Of a DNA stretch of 51,974 bases, positions 1 to 7,084 are shown one piece after another. The notes beneath the pieces are model-generated. The model was not told the DNA's origin and did no database searches. It saw only the letters and a program-made list of their open reading frames with translations. Numbering within the stretch: position 1 is the first letter of the stretch; each line of letters starts with the position of its first letter. The stretch covers positions 1 to 51,974 of the forward strand of contig CASDZZ010000005.1 in the NCBI GenBank assembly GCA_949285875.1, written 5' to 3'. The position numbers and the translations under genes are program-made. Origin of the DNA: an uncultured bacterium (GTDB lineage: Bacteria; Bacillota_I; Bacilli_A; RF39; UBA660).

Positions 1-79
1 AAAATACCTCCTTCAATGACAAATAAACTGCTTGGAAGGTATTATACAGTTATAAATCTTATTGCACAACTTCTGTGCA
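1..79 (-). promoter_or_regulatory. Control region of a leftward gene off the left edge: promoter, RBS and inverted repeat
   Basis: Read on the minus strand, TTGTGC (69-64), a 17-base spacer and TATAAT (46-41) form a near-consensus sigma-A promoter. It is followed at the very edge by a strong Shine-Dalgarno sequence, GAAGGAGGT (14-6), so a start codon must lie just left of base 1. A 6-bp inverted repeat, TGCACA-N5-TGTGCA (63-79), overlaps the -35 hexamer, which is where a repressor would sit. On the plus strand the same repeat is followed by a T-rich run, so a terminator reading is possible. The gene itself cannot be identified. Confidence 0.6.
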
Positions 80-154
80 CTTCTTTTTTTAAAATACATC
101 TTGTAAAATACCGAAACTCAAATTTTTAGTCTTCTTTTCTTTTAATAAAAACTG

Positions 155-163
155 TGATATAAT
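155..163 (+). promoter_or_regulatory. Extended -10 promoter of rplI-dnaB
   Basis: TG (155-156), one base, then TATAAT (158-163) is a perfect extended -10 element 36 bases before the rplI start. No convincing -35 hexamer lies 16-18 bases upstream. It diverges from the leftward promoter at 41-69. Confidence 0.6.
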
Positions 164-199
164 ACATACAAGTCTGATTTCTTAAGAAAGGAGCTTACT

Positions 200-640
200 A
201 TGAAAGTTATATTTATAAAAGATGTTAAAGGACAAGGCAAAAGTGGCGATATTAAAGAAGTTAAAGATGGATATGGACAAAATTTTTTAATTAGAAATGG
301 ATATGCAGTAGCATACACGTCTAGAAGTAAAGAAATTTTAGATATAAATAATAAGCAAAAAGCATTAGAAGAACAAAAAGAAATAGAAAAATGTAACAAA
401 ATAAAAGATGAATTAAAAGATAAAATATTAATATTTAAAGTTAAAACAGGTAAAAATGATCAGGTTTTTGGAAGTATTTCAACAAAACAAATTTTTTCGG
501 AATTAGAAAAATTAGGATACAAAATAGATAAGAAGAAAATTATTATTGATGAACCCATAAGTTCTTTGGGATATCATGAGGTTAAAATAAATTTACATAA
601 GAATATTGAGGTAAAAATTAAAATCCAATTAATTAAATAA
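200..640 (+). CDS. rplI: 50S ribosomal protein L9
   Basis: L9 binds 23S rRNA domain V through its N-terminal domain and reaches along the ribosome surface with a long helix. The 146-residue protein has the typical two-domain layout: an N-terminal RNA-binding domain (about 1-50) rich in Lys and Gly with the GKSGD/GYGQNFLI signature, a charged Lys/Glu helix (about 50-75), and a C-terminal domain. The length matches the family (about 148). The start follows an AAGGAGCTT site at the usual spacing. It is the first gene of a rplI-dnaB pair (16-base gap), an order common in Firmicutes. Confidence 0.97.
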   Translation: MKVIFIKDVKGQGKSGDIKEVKDGYGQNFLIRNGYAVAYTSRSKEILDINNKQKALEEQKEIEKCNKIKDELKDKILIFKVKTGKNDQVFGSISTKQIFSELEKLGYKIDKKKIIIDEPISSLGYHEVKINLHKNIEVKIKIQLIK

Positions 641-656
641 AAAAAGGAGTGATAAA

Positions 657-2000
657 ATGGCAGAAAGAAAAATACCTAATAATTTAGAAGCTGAAAAGGC
701 TGTTTTGGGCGCTGCCTTTTTATCAAAGCAGGCTCTTCAAAAAATCTGTGATGAATTATCTGAAGAGTCTTTTTATAGTGAAGCAAATTCAAAGATTTTT
801 AGTGTTTTATATGAATTAAATAGTCAATCAATTCCTGTTGATATGGCTATAGTAACAAACAGACTTAATGATAAAAAAATTCTTACGCAAGTTGGTAATG
901 TAGAATACTTGTCAGAAGTTATCGACTCTGTTCCTTCAGCTGCCAATGTAGAGTATTACATAAATATAGTAAAAGAAAAAATGATTGGAAGAAAAATTAT
1001 AGAGACAGCGGAGGATATTGCAAATGAAGCTTATATCTCAGAAGATTCTGTGTATGATGTTCTAGATAGTGCCGAGATGAAAATGTTAAGAATCGGTAAC
1101 ATGAGAAAAACTACTGAGTTTCAAAAAATTCAAGATGTTGCTTACCGTGAACAGGCTAACTTAGAAAAACTAGCGGAACAGGGTTCTGAAATAACTGGGT
1201 TAGCAACAGGATTTTTTGAATTTGATAAATTAACAGCAGGGTTACAACCTAATCAATTTATTATTATAGCAGCAAGACCTGCTATGGGAAAAACAGCATT
1301 TGCTCTTAATCTAGCTACTTATGCCGCCATGCATAGTAAAAAGGCGGTAGCTTTATTTAACTTGGAAATGAGTGCAGAACAATTAGCTAATAGAATTTTA
1401 CAGTCATTAGGTCAAATAAATGGTTCAAAAATGCGTACAGGTCGCTTAGAGCATAATGATTGGAAAAGACTTAATGAAGCGATTAGCCAACTTTCAACTA
1501 CAAATTTATTTTTAGATGATACACCTGGTTTAACAATTGGTGAGATAAGATCTAAATGTAGAAGATTAGCTAACTCAGAAAATGGGTTAGGTCTTGTTTT
1601 AATTGATTATTTACAGCTAATTTCAGGACCATCTAAATTATCAAATAATAGGCAGCAAGAAGTTTCTGAAATATCTAGAAGTTTAAAAACAATGGCTCTT
1701 GAACTCAAAGTTCCTGTAATAGCTTTAGCACAACTTTCTCGTGCTGTTGAATCAAGAGAGGATAAAAGACCTATTATGAGTGATTTAAGAGAATCTGGAT
1801 CTATAGAGCAAGATGCAGATATTGTCTCATTCTTATATAGAGATGATTATTATAATAAGGAATCACGCAGAGATGATAATGCTAGTATTACTGAATTTAT
1901 CATAGGTAAAAATAGAAGTGGTCCTACAACTACTATAGAATTATTATTTAGAAAGGATACAAGTACTTTTGTTAATTTTCAGAGGGAAAGCGGTGAATAA
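657..2000 (+). CDS. dnaB: Replicative DNA helicase
   Basis: Hexameric 5'-3' helicase that unwinds DNA at the replication fork (DnaC in Bacillus nomenclature). The protein has 447 residues, normal length. An N-terminal helical domain (about 1-150) is followed by a RecA-like motor. Walker A reads ARPAMGKT (K212, T213), and the Walker B region reads LIDYLQL near residue 320. A conserved Arg-finger region and the C-terminal FRKDTSTF stretch are also present. The start is set by AAAAGGAGTG eight bases upstream. Nothing suggests an intein or truncation. It is probably cotranscribed with rplI, and the next gene begins two bases after its stop. Confidence 0.97.
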   Translation: MAERKIPNNLEAEKAVLGAAFLSKQALQKICDELSEESFYSEANSKIFSVLYELNSQSIPVDMAIVTNRLNDKKILTQVGNVEYLSEVIDSVPSAANVEYYINIVKEKMIGRKIIETAEDIANEAYISEDSVYDVLDSAEMKMLRIGNMRKTTEFQKIQDVAYREQANLEKLAEQGSEITGLATGFFEFDKLTAGLQPNQFIIIAARPAMGKTAFALNLATYAAMHSKKAVALFNLEMSAEQLANRILQSLGQINGSKMRTGRLEHNDWKRLNEAISQLSTTNLFLDDTPGLTIGEIRSKCRRLANSENGLGLVLIDYLQLISGPSKLSNNRQQEVSEISRSLKTMALELKVPVIALAQLSRAVESREDKRPIMSDLRESGSIEQDADIVSFLYRDDYYNKESRRDDNASITEFIIGKNRSGPTTTIELLFRKDTSTFVNFQRESGE

Positions 2001-2002
2001 AT

Positions 2003-3484
2003 ATGTTTAAAGTAATTAAAGAGGGGTTAATTTATACTTTATCAATAATAATAGCTTTAACTATAGTTTTATTAGTAGATTTTGCTCATAAATTTCAACT
2101 TTCACCTAAAGAAGTTTATAGGGTTTATCTAGATGGTAAAGTAATAGGTAATATAAATGATAAACAAGAATTAGAAGACTATATTAATGAAGAACAAAAA
2201 GACATTAAAGAAAAATATGATGTTAACAAGGTTTATATACCAACTGGAGTTGATATTCAAAAATATACTACTTATGAAAAAGAAGTATTAACAGCTAAAC
2301 AAGTTCATAATCTTATTAAAGAAGAGAAACCATTTACTGTTAAAGGTTATAAAATTACGTTAAAATCTAATAATGAAGAAGAAGGGGATATAGAAATTAA
2401 TGTTTTAAACAAAGAAATGTTTGATAGAGCTTTGAGAACTGTTGTAGAAGCTTTTGTTACGGCTGAAGATGTCAAAAATTATGAAGAAGATACACAGGCT
2501 GAAATAAAGGATACCGGTTCAATCATAGAAAACATTTACATTGACCAAAAAATTACTATAAAGGAAGGTTATATCTCTGCTGATGAAGAAATATTTACAG
2601 ATGAAAAGGCTCTAACAAAATATTTATTATTTGGAGAAGTTAAAGAGGACCAATATTACACAGTAAAAGAAGGAGATACTATAGAATCTATAGCATATGA
2701 TCATAAATTAGCTACAGCAGAATTCTTAGTAGTTAATCCTGAATTTAATAGTTCAAACAGTGTACTATCTGTAGGACAACAAGTAAAAGTAGGTCTTATA
2801 AATCCTATTGTAGATGTAGTAGCAGAGACTCATACGGTTTTAGACCAAGAAAAACAATTTGAAACTGAAACTCAATATGATTCTTCAATGTGGGCTGGAA
2901 CAGAGAAAGTTGTAGTGGAAGGAAAAAATGGTGTTGATAGGTTAACTGCTAAAATTAAAACAGTAAACGGTGAGACTAACAACGTTTTAATTGTGAATAC
3001 TACTAATATAGTTCCAGCTATTAACAAGGTTGTTAAGGTAGGAACAAAAACAGCTTCTGGAAATTATGATCCTTCGGCTATTTCAAATGGGAAGTGGGTA
3101 TGGCCTACGATTTCACAATATTACATATCTAGTTACTTTGGATACCGCTGGGGTAAGATTCATGAAGCTATTGATATTGCAGGTAGTGGTGAAGGTTCAC
3201 CTATATTTGCTGCTGGAGCTGGTACTGTAGTAACGGCGAAGAAAAATGCTCCAAGTTTGGGTAACTATGTTACAATTAATCATAATAATGGTTATTATAC
3301 TATATATGCTCATATGAAATTTTTGACCGTAAAAGAGGGTCAAACTGTATCAGCCGGACAGCAAATTGGGGGAATGGGTCATACAGGTTTTGCAACAGGA
3401 ACACATTTGCATTTTGGATTGTATAGAGGTGGAATGCCATACAGAGATGGAACACCTTTAGATCCACTTAGTTTATATAGATAA
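2003..3484 (+). CDS. Membrane-anchored M23 peptidase with LysM and G5 domains
   Basis: A cell-wall endopeptidase of the LytM/M23 zinc family. The layout over 493 residues is: short cytoplasmic N-terminus, one membrane segment (about 9-26), a charged extracellular stem with a domain of unknown type (about 30-215), a LysM peptidoglycan-binding motif (about 218-265, beginning YTVKEGDT), a G5 domain (about 275-345), and a C-terminal M23 domain (about 365-493). The zinc ligands and general base are all visible: H387 and D391 (HEAID), H437 (YAHM), and H468/H470 (HLH). It therefore looks catalytically competent, unlike degenerate M23 proteins such as Bacillus SpoIIQ. Its stop overlaps the walJ start by one base. 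A sporulation engulfment role or vegetative wall remodelling are both possible; the sequence does not decide. Confidence 0.85.
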   Translation: MFKVIKEGLIYTLSIIIALTIVLLVDFAHKFQLSPKEVYRVYLDGKVIGNINDKQELEDYINEEQKDIKEKYDVNKVYIPTGVDIQKYTTYEKEVLTAKQVHNLIKEEKPFTVKGYKITLKSNNEEEGDIEINVLNKEMFDRALRTVVEAFVTAEDVKNYEEDTQAEIKDTGSIIENIYIDQKITIKEGYISADEEIFTDEKALTKYLLFGEVKEDQYYTVKEGDTIESIAYDHKLATAEFLVVNPEFNSSNSVLSVGQQVKVGLINPIVDVVAETHTVLDQEKQFETETQYDSSMWAGTEKVVVEGKNGVDRLTAKIKTVNGETNNVLIVNTTNIVPAINKVVKVGTKTASGNYDPSAISNGKWVWPTISQYYISSYFGYRWGKIHEAIDIAGSGEGSPIFAAGAGTVVTAKKNAPSLGNYVTINHNNGYYTIYAHMKFLTVKEGQTVSAGQQIGGMGHTGFATGTHLHFGLYRGGMPYRDGTPLDPLSLYR

Positions 3485-4251
3485 TGAAAGTTTCAGTATT
3501 ATCAAGTGGTAGTAAAGGGAATTGTACCCTTATAGAAGAAGGTGACACCAGGATCTTAGTTGATCTTGGTGTTACAAAGTCGTATGTTGAAAGTAGATTA
3601 AGAGAATTGCAAGTGGAACCTGAAGAAATAAATGCTATACTTATAACACACACCCACGTGGATCATATACAAGGTTTAAAGTTTTTTTTGAAAAAGTACA
3701 AAACAACGCTATATGTAAATAAAATAATTTATAAAATATTAAGGGAGCAATTAGAAGATTTTTCTTATAAAATTTATGAAGAAAGTTCTTTTGATATTGA
3801 TGATCTTAATATAAAAGTGATAAAAACATCTCATGATGTAAAGGGCTCTGTGGGATTTATTATTAAAGGTAAAAAAGAATCAATAGTTTATATTACAGAT
3901 ACCGGCTATATAAATAATAAATATTTTGAGTTATTAAAAAATCATAATTTATATGTTATTGAAAGCAATCATGATGTAGAAATGTTAATGAACGGAAAAT
4001 ACCCTTTTAATCTAAAAAAAAGGATTTTAGGAAATAAAGGACATCTATCAAATTGTGATACAGCTTACTATTTATCTGAATTTATAGGTCCTAGAACTAC
4101 AACGGTTATTTTAGCCCATGTAAGTTTGGATAATAACACTTATGAAGTTGCTTTAGAAACTGTAAAACAAATACTTGCTTCTAAAAATATAAAAGTAAAT
4201 AAATATATTGTAGCAAAACAAAAAGAAAGAACGGAATTAATAGAAGTATGA
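3484..4251 (+). CDS. walJ: WalJ/YycJ-type metallo-beta-lactamase-fold hydrolase
   Basis: A dinuclear-metal hydrolase of the MBL fold. The 255-residue protein carries the metal-binding signature THTHVDH (H56, H58, D60, H61), a further D in ITDTGY, and a late conserved H (LAHVS). The N-terminal SSGSKGNC motif is characteristic of the YycJ/WalJ branch. Homologues sit near walRK in Bacillales and have been linked to coordinating cell division with replication; the substrate is not settled. The ATG overlaps the preceding stop (TAATG), and the stop overlaps the rlmH start by four bases (ATGA), implying translational coupling. Confidence 0.88.
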   Translation: MKVSVLSSGSKGNCTLIEEGDTRILVDLGVTKSYVESRLRELQVEPEEINAILITHTHVDHIQGLKFFLKKYKTTLYVNKIIYKILREQLEDFSYKIYEESSFDIDDLNIKVIKTSHDVKGSVGFIIKGKKESIVYITDTGYINNKYFELLKNHNLYVIESNHDVEMLMNGKYPFNLKKRILGNKGHLSNCDTAYYLSEFIGPRTTTVILAHVSLDNNTYEVALETVKQILASKNIKVNKYIVAKQKERTELIEV

Positions 4252-4694
4252 TAAAAATAATATGTGTTGGTAAAATAAAAGAAAAATACTTTCAAGAAGC
4301 TATAAAAGAGTATGAAAAAAGATTAAAAAAATATATTAATATAAATATAGTTGAATTACCAGATTATAATTTTGATACAGCTAAAACTATATTAGAGGAG
4401 GGTAAAAGTATTTTATCTAAAATAACTTCTAAAGACTATGTTGTAGCATTAGATATAAATGGTAAAAAATTTGATTCTTTGAATTTCTCTAAATTTGTTG
4501 ATATTAATTTGCCTAACAATTTAACTTTTATAATAGGTGGTTCTTATGGATTATCAAAAGAAGTCTTAAAAAGAGCTAATAGTTTGATATCTTTTTCTGA
4601 CCTAACCTTTCCACATCAATTGTTTAGGGTGATTTTACTTGAGCAAATATATAGGGCTTTTAAAATTATAAAAAATGAATCTTATCACAAATGA
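4248..4694 (+). CDS. rlmH: 23S rRNA (pseudouridine-1915-N3)-methyltransferase RlmH
   Basis: A SPOUT-class methyltransferase that modifies pseudouridine 1915 of 23S rRNA helix 69 on assembled 70S ribosomes. It has 148 residues, slightly shorter than the usual 155-159. The knotted SAM-binding site is visible as IIGGSYGLSKEV, and the C-terminus ends in the family-typical EQIYRAFKI...YHK. The walJ-rlmH order is as in Bacillus. Its stop codon lies inside the downstream terminator hairpin. Confidence 0.95.
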   Translation: MIKIICVGKIKEKYFQEAIKEYEKRLKKYININIVELPDYNFDTAKTILEEGKSILSKITSKDYVVALDINGKKFDSLNFSKFVDINLPNNLTFIIGGSYGLSKEVLKRANSLISFSDLTFPHQLFRVILLEQIYRAFKIIKNESYHK

Positions 4695-4706
4695 GATTCA
4701 TTTTTT
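4671..4706 (+). terminator. Rho-independent terminator after rlmH
   Basis: A perfect 12-bp stem (4671-4682 with 4694-4705), an 11-base loop and a T run to 4706. The 5' arm and loop lie within the last codons of rlmH, so the stop codon is part of the hairpin. Confidence 0.85.
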
Positions 4707-4733
4707 ATGTATATTTATAAAATTTATTTATCA

Positions 4734-4754
4734 TGTTATAATTTTAAAGGAGGT
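4734..4754 (+). promoter_or_regulatory. Extended -10 promoter overlapping the ung RBS
   Basis: TG-T-TATAAT (4734-4742) lies only 16 bases before the ung start. The expected transcription start (about 4749) falls inside the AAAGGAGGT Shine-Dalgarno site (4746-4754), giving a very short leader. Confidence 0.5.
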
Positions 4755-4758
4755 AATG

Positions 4759-5409
4759 ATGTTTAAAAATAGTTGGGATGAGATTTTAAAAGATGAGTTT
4801 AATAAGAGTTACTTTAATCACATTAAAAACTTTATTAAAGAAGAGCGTAAGGAAAAAATAATTTTTCCTGTAGCTAATGATTTATTTAATGCTTTTAAAT
4901 TAACAGATTTTAAAAATATAAAAGTTGTTATATTAGGCCAGGATCCTTATCATGGTGAAAAAGAAGCAATGGGCTTATCTTTTTCTGTAAGAAAAGGGGT
5001 AAGAACGCCTCCTTCTTTAAGAAATATTTTCAAGGAATTAAAAGATGACTTAGGTGTGGAAAGAACTGAAGCAGATTTATCAGATTGGGCGAAGCAAGGC
5101 GTTTTTTTGCTTAATACAGTACTTACAGTGGAAAAAGATAAAGCTAATTCTCACAAAGACATTGGCTGGGAAATTTTTACTGATTTTGTTATAAAACAAA
5201 TTAATGAAAAGCTAGATAATGTTGTGTTTATTTTATGGGGAAGACAAGCAAGGGACAAGAAAAAGATTATAACAAATCCTAATCATTATATTATAGAGTC
5301 AGCCCACCCTTCACCATTATCTGCATACAACGGTTTTTTTGGTAGCAAACCTTTTTCTAAAGCCAATAATTATTTAAAAAAACATAATAAGGAAATAATT
5401 AAATTTTAA
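4759..5409 (+). CDS. ung: Uracil-DNA glycosylase
   Basis: Removes uracil from DNA in base excision repair. The 216-residue family-1 enzyme has the water-activating motif GQDPYH (60-65, catalytic D62) and the DNA-intercalation motif HPSPLSA near the C-terminus, followed by FFGSKPFSKAN. The reading frame is open from 4675, but AAAGGAGGT at 4746-4754 selects the ATG at 4759; the adjacent in-frame ATG at 4756 is too close to the site. It stands alone between two terminators. In Bacillus subtilis ung also lies near gerQ, as it does here. Confidence 0.95.
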   Translation: MFKNSWDEILKDEFNKSYFNHIKNFIKEERKEKIIFPVANDLFNAFKLTDFKNIKVVILGQDPYHGEKEAMGLSFSVRKGVRTPPSLRNIFKELKDDLGVERTEADLSDWAKQGVFLLNTVLTVEKDKANSHKDIGWEIFTDFVIKQINEKLDNVVFILWGRQARDKKKIITNPNHYIIESAHPSPLSAYNGFFGSKPFSKANNYLKKHNKEIIKF

Positions 5410-5430
5410 AACCCGCTACATGCGGGTTTT
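5408..5430. terminator. Bidirectional terminator between ung and the LemA-like gene
   Basis: A perfect 9-bp stem AAAACCCGC / GCGGGTTTT (5408-5416, 5422-5430) with loop TACAT. A-runs on one side and T-runs on the other let it serve both convergent genes. Confidence 0.88.
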
Positions 5431-5431
5431 G

Positions 5432-5965
5432 TTAGTATTTAAAATCATTAAAATCTGAATCATTTATACTTTTTTTGTCAAAAAAAGATTTTTGTTTTCT
5501 TTTTCTAAAAAAAGAAATGATATTAATAGGAAAATTAGATATTATAGAATTATATTTTTGCGTATAATCATTATAAAATTCTTTATAAGCGTTTAATAAG
5601 TCTTCAGTATTAGATATAGCAAAGAATATTTTTTGAAAATCTTCATTTTTTTGAAGTTTTTTATATTTATCATAGATTAAATAAAATTCGTTAATATATA
5701 CTAATAATTTTCTGTCAAATTCAAGCATATTACTCTTGCAACTGTTTAATTTTTCAAGATTTTGAAATATTTCTTTATCAGTTTTTATTATTTGCTTTAT
5801 CGATTTTTCTGCGTCTTTTAACAACTCAAATCTTTTTATAAGGGTACTATTTATTTTTTCTTCTATATTATTTAAACTTATGACTATTAACGCTAAATTA
5901 TTTTTATAGTTTTTATACATAAAAACAAAAATGCATATTAGAATTACAATTAAAATTACATACAT
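5432..5965 (-). CDS. LemA family membrane protein
   Basis: A 177-residue protein with one N-terminal membrane segment (about 2-18) and a long helical cytoplasmic-type bundle. The C-terminal stretch YNDYTQKYNSIISNFP followed by FFD matches the LemA family signature (usually Y-N-x-x-V-x-x-Y-N...FP). The N-terminal 'RFELL' also resembles the LemA 'RxxLIPNLV' region, but is diverged. Function in the family is poorly defined. It lies 56 bases downstream of gerQ on the same strand and may be cotranscribed with it, which would make it a sporulation-stage gene; that is inference. Confidence 0.75.
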   Translation of the reverse strand: MYVILIVILICIFVFMYKNYKNNLALIVISLNNIEEKINSTLIKRFELLKDAEKSIKQIIKTDKEIFQNLEKLNSCKSNMLEFDRKLLVYINEFYLIYDKYKKLQKNEDFQKIFFAISNTEDLLNAYKEFYNDYTQKYNSIISNFPINIISFFRKRKQKSFFDKKSINDSDFNDFKY

Positions 5966-6021
5966 AATAACAACCTCTATTCTAGGATTGATTATAGCAA
6001 AATTAATATAATTTTACAATA

Positions 6022-6414
6022 TTAAATTTCAGGATAAAACTCTGGGTTATAATTTATCTTTTCCTCAAATTCAACATAATTAAGGTAGATTATAAGAAGT
6101 AAATACCATTTTCCGTTTTTAGGGTCACTTACTATTACATGATCTCTTCCTGCCGCTTCAATTATACCTGTAAAAGTTTTATCTCTCCACTCAACCGAAT
6201 CGGGAAAAGAAAAATAAAGAGTTGCTAATTTACCTTTGTTTAATCTTAATATATTTTCAATATAAGATTGTTCCATTGTTAATGGTATTTTACTATTTTT
6301 AATAATGTTTGTTTGACTTCCTTGATAATTTCCAGGCATTGATGCAACGCCATCCATCGCAGTATTTTGGTAGTCCCCATTATAAGAGGGCATAGAATAA
6401 TAATTTGAATTCAT
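6022..6414 (-). CDS. gerQ: Spore coat protein GerQ
   Basis: GerQ is an inner-coat spore protein, cross-linked by transglutaminase and needed in Bacillus subtilis to localise the cortex-lytic enzyme CwlJ. The 130-residue protein has a low-complexity Asn/Tyr/Gly-rich N-terminus (about 1-40) and a conserved C-terminal core with QSYIENILRLNKGKLATLY and GIIEAAGRDHVIVSDP. This core is diagnostic for the family. The start is the ATG at 6414, preceded by AAAAGGAG; the upstream in-frame ATG at 6447 has no ribosome site. Together with spo0A it argues that the organism forms endospores. Confidence 0.9.
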   Translation of the reverse strand: MNSNYYSMPSYNGDYQNTAMDGVASMPGNYQGSQTNIIKNSKIPLTMEQSYIENILRLNKGKLATLYFSFPDSVEWRDKTFTGIIEAAGRDHVIVSDPKNGKWYLLLIIYLNYVEFEEKINYNPEFYPEI

Positions 6415-6442
6415 AATTTTCTCCTTTTTTTTAATACAATTA

Positions 6443-6471
6443 AACATATGATTGAAAAAAAATAAATATAC
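6443..6471 (-). promoter_or_regulatory. Candidate sporulation (sigma-E-like) promoter for gerQ
   Basis: On the minus strand GTATATT (6471-6465), a 14-base spacer and CATATGTT (6450-6443) resemble the Bacillus sigma-E consensus (about KMATATT, N14-15, CATACAHT), with six of eight -10 positions matching. gerQ is known to be sigma-E controlled in B. subtilis. AT-rich background makes chance matches common, so this is tentative. Confidence 0.35.
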
Positions 6472-6472
6472 A

Positions 6473-6481
6473 TGTTATAAT
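6473..6481 (+). promoter_or_regulatory. Extended -10 promoter of pduL
   Basis: TG-T-TATAAT at 6473-6481, 22 bases before the pduL ATG, leaves a leader of about 16 bases that starts just before the AGGAGATG site. It is divergent from the gerQ control region. Confidence 0.55.
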
Positions 6482-6503
6482 TATAAAGTTAGGAGATGAT
6501 AAA

Positions 6504-7070
6504 ATGAATGTAAATATAGGAGTTTCAGCAAGACATGTACATTTATCTCAAAAAGATTTAGAGGTTTTATTTGGAAAGGATTATTCGCTTACTGAGAAAG
6601 TTCCTTTATCACAGCCGGGTCAATATGCTTGTAATGAACAAGTTGTTTTAAAAGGTCCAAAAGGAAGTATAGAACGTGTTAGAATTTTAGGTCCAGTTAG
6701 AAGTGAGACTCAGGTAGAAATTTCTAAAACTGATTCTTTTGCTTTAGGTATAAAACCTCCTGTTAGAAATTCTGGGGATTTGGATGGAGCTAGTGAAATA
6801 ACTATAGTTGGTCCAAAAGGAGAAATAACGGTTAATGCAGCTATAATAGCTACAAGACATTTGCATGCAAGTAAAGAAGATGCTATTAAGTATGGTTTTG
6901 ATGGAAAAGAGTTTGTTTCATTAAAAATAGAAGGAGAAAAAGGTGGCGTTTTAGAAAATGTTTATGTTAGAATAAGTGATAAGTTTTCTTTAGAAGTACA
7001 TCTTGATACAGATGATGCAAATGCTTTTCTAATAAAAAATGGAGATCAGGGAAAAATAATCATAAAATAG
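6504..7070 (+). CDS. pduL: Phosphate acyltransferase PduL (phosphotransacylase)
   Basis: PduL interconverts acyl-CoA plus phosphate with acyl phosphate plus CoA; it is a zinc enzyme unrelated to Pta. The 188-residue protein is a tandem of two PduL domains. The first carries the metal-ligand motif ARHVHLS (near 9-15) and the second TRHLHAS (near 118). LSQPGQYA, GPVRSETQVEIS and VRNSGDLDG are typical. There is no microcompartment-targeting N-terminal extension and no propanediol or ethanolamine genes nearby. The likely role is therefore housekeeping acetyl-CoA/acetyl-phosphate conversion in fermentation; no acetate kinase gene is in view. Confidence 0.92.
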   Translation: MNVNIGVSARHVHLSQKDLEVLFGKDYSLTEKVPLSQPGQYACNEQVVLKGPKGSIERVRILGPVRSETQVEISKTDSFALGIKPPVRNSGDLDGASEITIVGPKGEITVNAAIIATRHLHASKEDAIKYGFDGKEFVSLKIEGEKGGVLENVYVRISDKFSLEVHLDTDDANAFLIKNGDQGKIIIK

Positions 7071-7084
7071 AAAAGGATGATTAT

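Noticed and set aside
6412-6447. Longer gerQ start at 6447
   Set aside because: The extra 11 residues are not family-like, and the ribosome site AAAAGGAG lies inside that extension, directly before the ATG at 6414.
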